A stretch of DNA of 64,000 nt, from the NCBI GenBank assembly GCA_006383075.2, contig SMNH02000003.1, forward strand, positions 240,496-304,495. The letters are read 5' to 3'. The notes beneath the pieces are model-generated. The model was not told the DNA's origin, did not search any database, and worked only from the letters and a program-made list of their open reading frames with translations. The translations under genes and the position numbers were made by a program. Source of the DNA: Kordia sp. TARA_039_SRF. GTDB taxonomy: Bacteria > Bacteroidota > Bacteroidia > Flavobacteriales > Flavobacteriaceae. Position 1 is the stretch's first letter; every line of letters begins with the position of its first letter. Positions 52,511-63,200 of the stretch are shown in pieces.

Positions 52511-54925
52511 TTAGAGACGTCTTTGAATATCACTATTCCCAGGATCTCTATATCGTTGGTCTTTTACGGTTGATTTCCCAAAAGCATAGCGCACAGCAAA
52601 GGCAACGCTTCTGGTATCGTGATAATTGGTATCATTGATACGAATATCACCTACACGAATGTCATATAGGTCTTTGTTGCTCCTGAAGAGGTCTCTTCCC
52701 GAAAGGGATAGACTAAAGTTTCCTATATTTTTTCGTAAAACAATTTCAGTTTCAAGACGATTACCGATTTCGGTATTTACGAGTGTAAAGGGGAATGTGT
52801 TTTTGGCGAAAACAGTTAGGGAAAGTCCTTTTTCTTTTGAAAGCGTAAAGGCCTGATTCGCCGCAAGGCTATATAATAACGTATTACTGTCAATGCTTAT
52901 TGTATCATCAGCGTAACTTCCGGTAGTTTGTACGTGTCCAAAAAGTGAGGTAGCGTTGAGTCGCCACCAAGGCTGTATTTTGGTTGCCATTGTAATGCTG
53001 GCAGTGTATCCATATTTGTTTCCGTAATTGGTTTTTCTGTTGATGATGATGTCTCCTTCAGCATTTAGCGGAAGCGAAAATATTTCATCGTAGGTTTGAC
53101 TCGCCGCCAACTGCGCTACCAAACGGATTTTTCCTTTGTTACGCGTGTAATTTAATTCTTGGCGATAGTATCGTGATGGATTTAAAAACGGATTTCCTTC
53201 AAAGAACGTTTTGTCAGTTGTATATTCTCTGAACGGATTTACATCCCAAAAACTTGGTCGCGTGATTCTACTCGAAACTGATACTACAAAGTTGTGATGG
53301 TTGTTGGGCGCAAATTTTAAAAATACAGTAGGGAAGAAGTTGGTGTAGTTTCTATCAACTACTTGTGTTCCTTCTAGTTTTCCTTTAGCAATAGTGTTTT
53401 CAAAACGTGTTCCTATTTGATACGACCAACGCTCGCTTAGTGTGTGATTGACAACCGCATAAAACGCATTGATGTTTTCGTCATATTCGAAGAAATTACT
53501 TCGTGTCACGTCTTCAATCCACGCCATGCCTTGTGCATCTCTATTGTCAAAATTAAGGTCGTTGTCTACTTTTGAGAACGAGAATTTCACACCTGTTTCA
53601 AAAGATAAGTTATCATTAATAGGTAATTCGAAATCCAATCGAAAGGACGTGTTTTGGATGTCTTGAATGGCAGCGTTTCGAAACCAATCACGAACGTACA
53701 GAACCTCGTTATCATCTAACGTTACGACATCGGTTTTGCTGATACCTGTGTTGTCGGATGAGAATTCTAAAAAGTCTGCATCAAACGTTAATAGCGTTCC
53801 TTTTTCGTCTAACTTTCCTTGATAGTTTAAGTTGAGCGCTAACGTACGGTCAGTTGCTTCGTCGTTGTTTTTGGTAAACGTCAGCGAGTCATTTACCGAA
53901 TAGGTATCAAAGCTGATGGCGTCTCTGCGTTGGTTTTCATCAGTGCCAGCATAGTCAAAAATCATTCCCACCACATGATTTTTGTTGAGTTCATAATCGA
54001 TTCCAACATTGGCACCCGAGAATAACATTTTAGACGTATTTTCTCGGTCAATAAAACGCGTTTCTATGTCTAAGGCATTGTTTTCGGGATAGAAGATATC
54101 TTTTTCATAATTGGTCAAACGCTCTCGATTGCTCAAATAGGTTGTTGCATATACATTCCATCGGGCTTTTCGGTAATTCAAATACACGCTTCCAGCTTCA
54201 GAAAACAGTCGTGTTTGTCGCGCACTTAAACTGGCATTTCCTTCCAAACCTTCTTCTTTATTTTTTTTGGTGATGATGTTGATGATGCCTGCGCCGCCTT
54301 CCGCTTCAAACCGACTCGAAGGTGTGGTAATGACTTCAATAGCTTCTAAATTATCGGCAGGCAAACTTTTGAGATAATTCATCAGTACTTCTCCTGAAAG
54401 TCGTTTTCTGCGATTGTTTATATAAACAATTACGCCAGTATTTCCTAGCATATCAATATTGCCATCTTCATTTGTGGAAACAAATGGTGTTTTATTTAAG
54501 GTTTCCCACACACTTGTTCCAATTGTTAAGTCAGAATTTGCCAGATTGAAGCGGAGTCGATCTGTTTTGCGTTCAATCATGCTTTTTTCGGCGGTGATGA
54601 CGACTTCCGAAAGCTTGTTGTTTTCTCGGAATTGAAAGTTTTGAGTAGTGTTTTCCGTGATGTTGATAGTCACGAGCGAATCTACATACCCAATATGACT
54701 AAAATTGAGTTGATACGTTCCTTGTTTTATATTGTTGAGTTTGTAAAAACCGATGCTATCGGTAAGGACACTTTTAACAAGTGCATCATTTTGAATAAGG
54801 CTGATAAAAACATCAGGAATAGGTATTTTTTGTTCATTGGTTACGACACCTTCTACAGCATATTGGCAATGAGCCACCTCACTGCTAAAGATGATGAACA
54901 TCAATAACATACCTATTTTTTTCAT
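52511..54925 (-). CDS. TonB-dependent receptor-like outer membrane protein
   Basis: An 804-residue outer membrane barrel with a signal peptide (MLLMFIIFSSEVAHCQ), a carboxypeptidase-regulatory-like domain (VEGVVTNEQKIPIPDVFISL), a plug with KLSEVVITAEKSMIERKTDRLRF and LKSLPADNLEAIEVITTPSSRFEAEGGAGIINIITKK, and a barrel of the 'outer membrane beta-barrel family 3' type. It lacks the SusC signature and a SusD partner. It lies 110 nt upstream of the RiPP precursor on the same strand. It may take up or respond to the peptide product or a siderophore-like ligand; this is inference. Confidence 0.85.
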   Translation of the reverse strand: MKKIGMLLMFIIFSSEVAHCQYAVEGVVTNEQKIPIPDVFISLIQNDALVKSVLTDSIGFYKLNNIKQGTYQLNFSHIGYVDSLVTINITENTTQNFQFRENNKLSEVVITAEKSMIERKTDRLRFNLANSDLTIGTSVWETLNKTPFVSTNEDGNIDMLGNTGVIVYINNRRKRLSGEVLMNYLKSLPADNLEAIEVITTPSSRFEAEGGAGIINIITKKNKEEGLEGNASLSARQTRLFSEAGSVYLNYRKARWNVYATTYLSNRERLTNYEKDIFYPENNALDIETRFIDRENTSKMLFSGANVGIDYELNKNHVVGMIFDYAGTDENQRRDAISFDTYSVNDSLTFTKNNDEATDRTLALNLNYQGKLDEKGTLLTFDADFLEFSSDNTGISKTDVVTLDDNEVLYVRDWFRNAAIQDIQNTSFRLDFELPINDNLSFETGVKFSFSKVDNDLNFDNRDAQGMAWIEDVTRSNFFEYDENINAFYAVVNHTLSERWSYQIGTRFENTIAKGKLEGTQVVDRNYTNFFPTVFLKFAPNNHHNFVVSVSSRITRPSFWDVNPFREYTTDKTFFEGNPFLNPSRYYRQELNYTRNKGKIRLVAQLAASQTYDEIFSLPLNAEGDIIINRKTNYGNKYGYTASITMATKIQPWWRLNATSLFGHVQTTGSYADDTISIDSNTLLYSLAANQAFTLSKEKGLSLTVFAKNTFPFTLVNTEIGNRLETEIVLRKNIGNFSLSLSGRDLFRSNKDLYDIRVGDIRINDTNYHDTRSVAFAVRYAFGKSTVKDQRYRDPGNSDIQRRL

Positions 54926-55243
54926 GTAATTTCCCCTTTTTTTCGAAATGAATTAGCTTTTTTGTACTACACAACTGTTTGGTTAATACAGATGATATTA
55001 TTTACAAAATTTGAAGCATTATTTCTTTTCTTACTACCGTCCCTAACTTACAATAAAAATATTATTTTACCTAAATTATTATAAGGAACAATAGTTGTAT
55101 GAGGGTCAAAGATTGTCTAATTAAAACGGTTAAAAAAGGGGAAAAACACCTAACTATGGTATTTGTGTGAAGTATTCGCTATTTGGTAAGATAAGGTAAA
55201 AAAACCGCTTCGACATAAGTGGAAGCGGATGGTTTGTATTGCC
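54926..55243. other. Intergenic region, 318 bp
   Basis: It contains the upstream region of the receptor gene and, at its right end (55205-55228), the terminator of the 43-aa peptide. No TAnnTTTG box for the receptor is clear. Confidence 0.4.
55205..55228 (-). terminator. Terminator of the 43-aa peptide gene
   Basis: On the minus strand ccgcttc and gaagcgg form a 7-bp stem with a 10-nt loop followed by a T tract, 16 nt after the peptide stop codon. Confidence 0.8.
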
Positions 55244-55375
55244 TTATTCATCTTTACAGCATTCTGATAATTCTGTCCAGTCGCTTTCACGTCTTCCTCC
55301 GCGGAGTAATTCTGGATTCATGTCAGATACTTGTAGTTTCTTGATTTTCAGTTTTGTTACTTTCTTTTTTTTCAT
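55244..55375 (-). CDS. Small GG-leader peptide precursor (43 aa)
   Basis: A short frame: a very basic start (MKKKKVTKLKIKKLQVSDMN), a leader ending LLRGG (residues 23-27) and a 16-residue core RRESDWTELSECCKDE with one Trp and adjacent Cys39-Cys40. The leader is of the same KKK-LxI-KK-xxVS style as the lanthipeptide-like precursors at 8662 and 15437. The dedicated terminator supports a real gene. Position between the RiPP operon and the NRPS gene does not assign it to either. Confidence 0.65.
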   Translation of the reverse strand: MKKKKVTKLKIKKLQVSDMNPELLRGGRRESDWTELSECCKDE

Positions 55376-55859
55376 GGTTTAAAAGTTTTGATTCATAATT
55401 AACTAAGATACTAAAAAAAGAAGCTATTTGAGAGATTGTAACGATATCTTGGCTACACTTGTTTCTTCAATTAGGAATGTTTTTTAAAATTACAGTAAAA
55501 TCATAATATGTAACAAGCTATTCAAAATTGCATCTGGCATAGTTTGCCCACCAATGATTTGATGATGGCTTTATATGGGTTATAATATTAGAATTTTTGC
55601 TATGTCTATCCTTTATAATTTTCAATTACGGTTTTACCGTAATTGTTTTACTGAAATGAGTTTTTTATGAGATATATTTTTGCTGGTAAAAAAAAAAATA
55701 CTACTATTACCCAAGAAATATAATCAGTTCTACCTAATTGCTGATATATTATAAGAAGTTATCTAAATATAACCATCCTCCCTCTTTAAATATTGTATAT
55801 AAAGAATTTCATGTAAGTGAGAGAAGCGAAGCTTTGCTTAAAATTTAAAACAATTCAAT
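55376..55859. other. Intergenic region with a perfect palindrome
   Basis: CAATTACGGT-TTT-ACCGTAATTG at 55623-55645 is a perfect 10-bp inverted repeat. The rest is AT-rich without a credible frame. The core TTACGG...CCGTAA recurs at 10325-10340 and in part in the elements upstream of two precursors. Confidence 0.6.
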
Positions 55860-56470
55860 AATGGGGGCATTTGAAAAAATAGTTCTAAAGCTACTTTTCC
55901 ATCCTATGTTTTTTGTTAGTTCGACATCTCTTTAGAGTTTTACAAAGCATGTTTATTCGATTTAAAAAAAATATGTCAGAGTATCTGAAAAAGAAGTAAA
56001 CCACGTAAAGTTATTTGTGGGAAATAATACTATTTCAGATGTAAAAACTAATGTAATGCTTGCTGAAGTCGGAGAAATCAAAAAAATCACACAAAATAGT
56101 TGCTAAGCGTAAATGAATAAGCACCTGCCAAGTTACTGATGCTAGTGTGCAAGATTTACCGTAGTACTTTGTTAAAAAAGAAAGGCAAAGGACACGAACT
56201 TTATGCTGAAAAAACTTATGTGTGATAGAAAAATACTTTAGAAAAACATCTAGTGATAAGTCAAATTCATCAAAAGGGCTATGAGAATAAACCCTTCGCA
56301 GAAACATAAAAGTTATCAAATACAGAAAAACCAAGAATACGATTAAAAGTATAAGATGTCTTTGGGTTTGCAGAAAACTCTACAGACAGTACGCTTTTTA
56401 GGAAGATTGGTATAAAAGCGCAAAAGCTTTTAGAGAATTAATGAACTTAACCTAATACTACTTCACGTGA
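55860..56470 (+). pseudogene. Decayed IS5-family transposase
   Basis: Translating across frames gives ordered pieces of an IS5-type DDE transposase: VTDASVQDLP (near 56129-56158), after a frameshift GHELYAEKTYV (56190-56223), then SQIHQKGYENKPFAET and EKPRIRLKV, DVFGFAENSTDSTLF, RKIGIKAQKLLEN and, after another shift, MNLT. These match the usual VTDASVHD / ELYADSAY / VHEKGYRNKPLTEEQK / HVFGFMENSMN / MNLTYN blocks. Several in-frame stops and at least two frameshifts make it inactive. The 5' part cannot be placed with confidence and terminal repeats were not found. Confidence 0.75.
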
Positions 56471-56689
56471 AATTTAACTTATAAAACAAATGCTGGGAAC
56501 GTTTGTTTTATTGCAAATAACTAACAATTTACATACCGAACATCAGTGAATCATTCAAATTGATTAAAAATTTGAAAACTGAAAATTTATCGAAAAATCT
56601 AATCTCTAAAATGAATTTAAGGTTTTTAGAGATGTCTTAAAGTAAAAATCTACCAACCAATAAATTACATAATTACTAAAACCGATTAT

Positions 56690-57217
56690 ATGAATTCTTT
56701 TCAAAACGGATGGCATGTTTTATATGTCAAATCTAAACATGAAAAAAAAGTGTCTAACGCATTAGATGATTTATCAATAGAATCTTACTTGCCATTAGTG
56801 AAAACAATACGGAAGTGGAAAGATCGAAAAAAAATAATCTTCCAGCCACTTTTTACCTCTTATATATTTGTCAATTTAAAATCCTCTTTGGATTCTTATA
56901 AGGCGCTGACAGTAAACGGAGCTTGTGCGTATATACGTTTCGGTAAAGAATATGCTAAAGTATCAGATTTAGAAATTAATAAAATAAAATTATTATTAAA
57001 CGCTGATGATGTATCTGGTATTGAAACCAATACTGCTTTGCCTAAAGTTGGTGAGACTAAAAAAATTAATTATGGAGCACTCACAGGATTAGAATGTGTA
57101 GTTCTTAAAGTAAATAATATTAACAAGATAATTGTCCGAATTAATTCACTTCAGCAAAATATTATTGCAACCTTGCCTAACTATTATTTCAGCGAAGAAA
57201 TTTTAAAAGTTTCCTGA
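56690..57217 (+). CDS. UpxY/NusG-like transcription antiterminator
   Basis: A 175-residue NusG paralogue. The NGN domain is clear: GWHVLYVKSKHEKKVSNALDDLSIESYLPLVKTIRKWKDRKK, then QPLFTSYIFVNLKSS and VNGACAYIRFGKEYAKVSDLEI. The C-terminal KOW-like part is present (INYGALTGLECVVLKVNN). In Bacteroidota such proteins head long exopolysaccharide or biosynthetic operons and let RNA polymerase pass terminators within their own operon. Here it precedes a very long NRPS gene by 17 nt, so it probably serves that operon. Confidence 0.88.
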   Translation: MNSFQNGWHVLYVKSKHEKKVSNALDDLSIESYLPLVKTIRKWKDRKKIIFQPLFTSYIFVNLKSSLDSYKALTVNGACAYIRFGKEYAKVSDLEINKIKLLLNADDVSGIETNTALPKVGETKKINYGALTGLECVVLKVNNINKIIVRINSLQQNIIATLPNYYFSEEILKVS

Positions 57218-57234
57218 TTTAACACCATTTTTAT

Positions 57235-60200
57235 ATGAATACTGTCAAACGCAAAATTATTTCTAATTATTGGACAGATAAGTTAAAGGGGAAAACCAGT
57301 GTTAATTTTGGAAATTTAACTTCAATACGAAGCGAAATTATCACTATTCCAAATTCTGAATTAACTTATTTTTCAAAAGTAACTTCTGGCAATCAACTTG
57401 CCGAATTTACGGTTCTTTTAGCAATTTTTAATACACTAACACAGCGTTATCTAGAAGAATGCTTTTTGATATTTTCAGAAGGTATTCCAGGGAATGACAA
57501 CGTTCCGTTATTGTATTCTTTTGAAGAAATTGATAAAAAAAATCTAAAAGAAATACTTCAAAATGTAAAAGCTGAAGTTAAAGAAGTATACAAGCATAGC
57601 ACGTATGACAATTCCCTGAATATTAAAGAGTCATTCAATACATTTACACCGTATGGTTTTTTCTATAATAAAGAGATAACTGAAGTTCCTGAATTGCCTT
57701 TTTCCATTTACATCAAAACAAAACAAGATGTGATGGAAATTCAAGTTTCGTATTCAGAGAAGTTTGTGTCAAAAGATGTTGCAGAACACTTTCTAAAAAA
57801 TATAGGAAGATGGTTGCAGGAATTGGAAGTTGTATTGACGACTCCATGTGATAAAATTTCATTAATTTTTGAAGAGGAAAAAGATGTTTTATTACATGAT
57901 TTTAATGCAACAACCAAAGCTTATGATAGTTCGGATACAATTGTAAGTCTTTTTGAAAAACAAGTAGCAAAAACTCCAGATGCTATTTCAATCATTTGCC
58001 AAAATAAATCGTTTACATATCAAGAAATACATGAGAAATCAAATCAGTTGGCACATTACCTTAAAGACGATTGTGGTGTTGTTTCAGAAGATTTGGTAGC
58101 AGTAAAGTTACCTCGCACAGAAAATTTAATTATAGCTCTTCTTGCGGTTTTAAAAACTGGTGCAGCGTATGTTCCTGTTGATGTAAATTATCCGCAAGAG
58201 CGAATCAATTTTATTGAAAAAGATAGTAATAGTAAAGTAGTAATTAATGAGACGGTTTTAAACGCGTTTGAAAATAAAAAAGACTCGTTTCCAACAACGG
58301 AAGTTGAAGCAAAAGCTTCTCCATCTTCGCTCGGATACATCATATATACATCTGGTACTACAGGAAATCCTAAAGGTGTAATGATTACACACGCCAATGC
58401 AGCAGCCATGATTCATTGGGCGCAATCAGAGTTTGATGCTTCGAAATTTGAGATTGTTTTTGCAGGAACTTCGCATTGTTTTGATTTATCTGTGTATGAA
58501 ATGTTTTATACGTTTTCAATAGGTAAAAAGTTAAATGTACTAAGCTCAGGTCTTGAAATTAGAGATGCATTGGCAAAACATAAGAACATACTCTTAAACA
58601 CAGTACCTTCTACCGTGAGAAAACTTTTGGAAGATGGAGTAGACTTAAATAATATAACTGTATTAAACTTAGCAGGAGAAGCTTTTCCTGTTGATATCGC
58701 TAATAAGCTACAAAAAACGCATATAGAAGTTAGAAATCTTTATGGACCATCAGAAGATACAACTTATAGCACATATTATAAAATATCCGACAAACCTTAC
58801 AAAACGTCAATTCCTATTGGGAAACCTTTAGATAATACGCAGGCTTATATTCTTGATGAATACTTATCATTAGTTCCAATTGGTGTTGCTGGGAAACTAT
58901 ATCTTTCTGGAACTGGTCTTTCTAAAGGATATTTAAATCGAAAAGAATTAACCAAAGAAAAATTCATTCCAAATCCTTTTGAAGAAGGACAATTAATGTA
59001 CGATACCGGAGATTTGGCAACATGGATGTTAGATGGCAATATAGCATTTCTTGGAAGGAAAGATCATCAAGTCAAATTGAGAGGTTATAGAATTGAGTTG
59101 GGAGAAATACAAGCAGCGATTCAGGGCTTTTCCGAAGCAATTCAACAAGTCGTAGTCGTAGTAAAGCAAAATGCAGGAGAAGATGTATTGGTAGCATTTT
59201 TTGTTACAGAAAGCTCTATAGATATTACCTCATTGAGAACATTTTTATTAGACAAATTGCCCTCTTACATGGTTCCAGGTTTCTTTATAGAAATGGAACA
59301 ACTACCATTAACACCAAACGGAAAAGTAGATAGAAAAGCATTGCCAGAATTATCTGAAAAAGTCATTAAAAAAGAAAACTATGTAGCTCCACGCACGCAT
59401 GAAGAAAATTATTTAGTAGCGATATGGGAAGAAATCCTTGGGGTTGAAAAAATTGGTGTTAAAGACCACTTTTTTGAATTGGGAGGACATAGTTTAATGA
59501 TTTCTCAACTTATCAACAGGGTTCATAAAACCATGGGGAAACAAATCCCATTTAAAATATTCTACACGAATCCCACGGTTGAAAGTCTTTCAAATGCAAT
59601 GAAGAATGAAGCATTTGTAGCGATACAGAAAACTTCTGATAAATCGTTTTACCCTGTTACGCCATCGCAACATAGATTGTGGTTGCTAAGTCAAATGGAA
59701 GGAGGAAGTAGCGCTTATTTAATTACAACTTCATTGCTGTTGGAAGGAAGTTTAGCTATTGACAATTTTTCATCTGCTTTTGATTATGTTATGCATCGAC
59801 ATGAGGTGTTACGAACGTATTTTAAGCACAATGAAGATGGAGTATTATGTCAATACATTAATGCAAATAATGACTTTGAGTATGCATTGCCTTATGTAGA
59901 TGTGTCACAAACAGAAAATCCAGAAGTTGAAGCGAAAAAATACATTGAAGACTTATGCAGTCATGGAATTGATATTTCTGAAAAGCAATTATTCAAAGCA
60001 ACGATACTAAAACTGTCAGAAGAAAAGTATGTCTTTTTTATGACGTTGCATCACATTATCAGTGATGGTTGGTCTCTTGAAGTGCTTACATCAGAGGTTA
60101 TTAACGCGTATCAACAAAAACAACAAAATCAAGCAATAACTTTACCTGAGTTATCAATTCAGTTCAAAGACTATGCAGTTTGGTTATCAGATAATTTAAA

Positions 60201-63200
60201 TTCAGAATCAAACAACGAAGCCGAGATATACTGGAAAGAAAACTTTAGTGGAACGCTACCGATATTAAGTTTGCCAACGTATCAATCGCGACCAAAAGTA
60301 AAAACATACACAGGGAAAATTTTTCAGTATGATTTTTCAAAACAGTTGATTAAGAAATTAAAAAGTATTTCAAAGGAGCACCAAGCTACATTGTTTATGA
60401 CATTAATGGCTTCTGTAAAAATGTTATTATCACGATATAGCAATCAAACAGACATTATATTAGGAACGCCTATAGCTGGAAGATCTCATCCAGATTTAGA
60501 ACCTCAAGTAGGATTATACCTTAATACCTTAGCTATTCGAACGCAATTCAATAGTGATGATCATTTTTCAACGATTCTTTCAAAAGAAAAAGATCAACTG
60601 ATAGCAGCTTATGCACATCAGGATTTTCCATTTGATAAGCTTGTTGAAAGTTTAGAAATACCGCGCGACACTTCGCGTTCGCCTTTATTTGATGTAATGG
60701 TAGTTTTACAAAATCAACAGCAACTATCTTCATTCCAAAATAATGGATTGTCTGATATTACAATTACTGATTTTGAAATAGCTCGCGAAACGTCTCAATT
60801 TGATTTATCATTTTCATTTGTTGAAAATGACTCATTAACCTTGTTACTATCTTATAATACAGACTTATATGATGTTAAATTCGTCAAAAACCTAGTACGT
60901 CATTTAGAAAATATTTTTAAAGAAATTACTGCAAATCAAGAAATAAAGCTGAATGAAATAGACCTGATTACTTCAGAAGAAAAAAATCAACTTCTTACCG
61001 TATTTAATGACACAGAAGAAGCTTTTCCTCTTGAAAAAACAGTTGTTGATTTATTTCATGAGCAGGTTCAAAAAAATCCGACAGGCATTGCTGTGAAGTG
61101 TGATGATGCGGTGTTAAGTTATCAGGCATTAGATGAAAAATCAACAGCACTTGCTAATTTTTTGCGTGAAGAGCATGCTATCTCAAGCGGTCAATTAGTC
61201 GGAGTATATTTAGACAGAAGTGCAGATTTATTAATTTCTTTACTAGCAATCTTAAAAACAGGTGCGGCTTATGTACCTATCGATTTAAACTATCCGGAAG
61301 AACGTGTTACTTACATAAAAGAAGATGCAGGCATTACAATATGTATAGATGAAGCATTTTTGAAAACGTATGCAGAAAATGAAGTTTTAAATAAACAACC
61401 GCTTCATACATTGCCTACTAGTGATAATGTAGCGTATGTGATTTATACATCAGGTTCTACAGGAAAACCAAAAGGAGTTGTTATAAAACATAAGAGCTTG
61501 ACGAATTTATGTTTTTGGCATCAAAAAGCATACACTGTAACGGATGAAAGTAAAGGAACACTTTTCTCAGGCATTGGTTTTGATGCTTCTGTATGGGAAA
61601 TTTATCCTTATTTGACAGTTGGCGCATCTTTAGTGCCAATTCAAGATAATTCGATTCGATTGGATGTAATTGCATTATCAAATTTTTTGAGAAATAATAA
61701 AATCACACATACATATCTTCCGTCTAGAGTTTGCCAGGATTTCATAGCAAATAATATTTCTAATCTGGATACTACGATTTTAACAGGAGGAGAAGCATTA
61801 GTATATTCTAAAGAAACAAACTTAAAGATATATAACAATTACGGTCCAACAGAAAACACTGTCGTGACTACCTTTTTTGATTGTACTTCTGCTTTCAATG
61901 AAAGTATTCCTATCGGAAAACCTGTTAGCAATACAAAAGTGTATGTTTTATCAGAAACACTACAACTTGTACCTATTGGAGTTACAGGAGAACTATGTAT
62001 TGCAGGAATAGGACTAGCTGACGGATACTTGAATCGTCCAAATCTTACTGCGGAAAAATTCATAGAAAACCCATTCAATACAGAAGAAAAACTTTATAGA
62101 ACTGGAGATTTAGTAAAATGGTTGCATGATGGAAATATTGAGTTTGTTGGGCGAAAAGATTCACAAATAAAAATTAGAGGTCATCGCGTAGAATTGGGTG
62201 AAATAGAACAACACATTGTGAAATATTCGCAAGCGATATCTCAAGCTGTAGTTGTTCAGCAAAATTTGAACACTCAAGATGAATTAGCAGCATATTATAT
62301 TTCCAATACTGTGATTGATGAAAAGGAGTTAAGAACTTATTTAAAGTCACAACTGCCTTCGTATATGGTGCCTAATTATTATAAAAAGCTTGAAAGTATA
62401 CCATTATCGGCAAATGGAAAAATAGCTAAGGATAAGTTGCAAATTATAACCAAGAATGATCTTGTAAAAGGTGATTTTGTAAGTGCAACTAATGAAACTG
62501 AAGAAAAAGTAATTGCTATTTGGGAAGAACTTTTAGGTGAACAAACGATTGGAATTACAGACAATTTCTTTGAATTAGGCGGACATAGCTTGCTATTAAG
62601 TAAACTCGCAAATACATATCACAAGGTTTTTCAAAAGGAGCTAGATTTAAAAGCCATTTATGCAAATCCTACTCCTGAATATCATGCCTATTTGCTAAGA
62701 AAGAATAGTACTAAAACTTATGAGCAGATTACTCCAGTTGTGACTTCAGATATTTATGAATTGTCGCCTTCGCAGTTGCGCTTTTGGCTACTTTATAAAA
62801 TACGTGGAAAGTCAAAAGAATTCAATATATGCAATTCATTTGTACTATCGGAAAACCTAAATTTTTCTCTTTTTGAAAAAGCTTTTAATGTCATACTAGA
62901 ACGTCATGAAACTCTAAGAACGGTTTTCTTTGAGATTGATGGAGAACCTAAACAAAAAATAGAAGCTTTTAAACCTGTGCAAATTAGTGTGCAAGAACTT
63001 CCTAAAGAAGTTGTAAAACGACAAGTATTTTATCACGAGTTTGAGTTGCAAGAAGCTCCATTATATAAACTTTCAATCTCTACAGATAAAGGGGTAAACA
63101 CCTTGTTCTTTAATATTCATCATATAATTAGCGACGGTTGGTCAATAGAAGTAATCGTGGAAGAATTATTACAAGTTTATCAAGCGTTGTTAGAAAAAAG

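Noticed and set aside
56035-56334. 99-codon minus frame
   Set aside because: Antisense of the decayed IS5 transposase, whose plus-strand blocks are recognisable.
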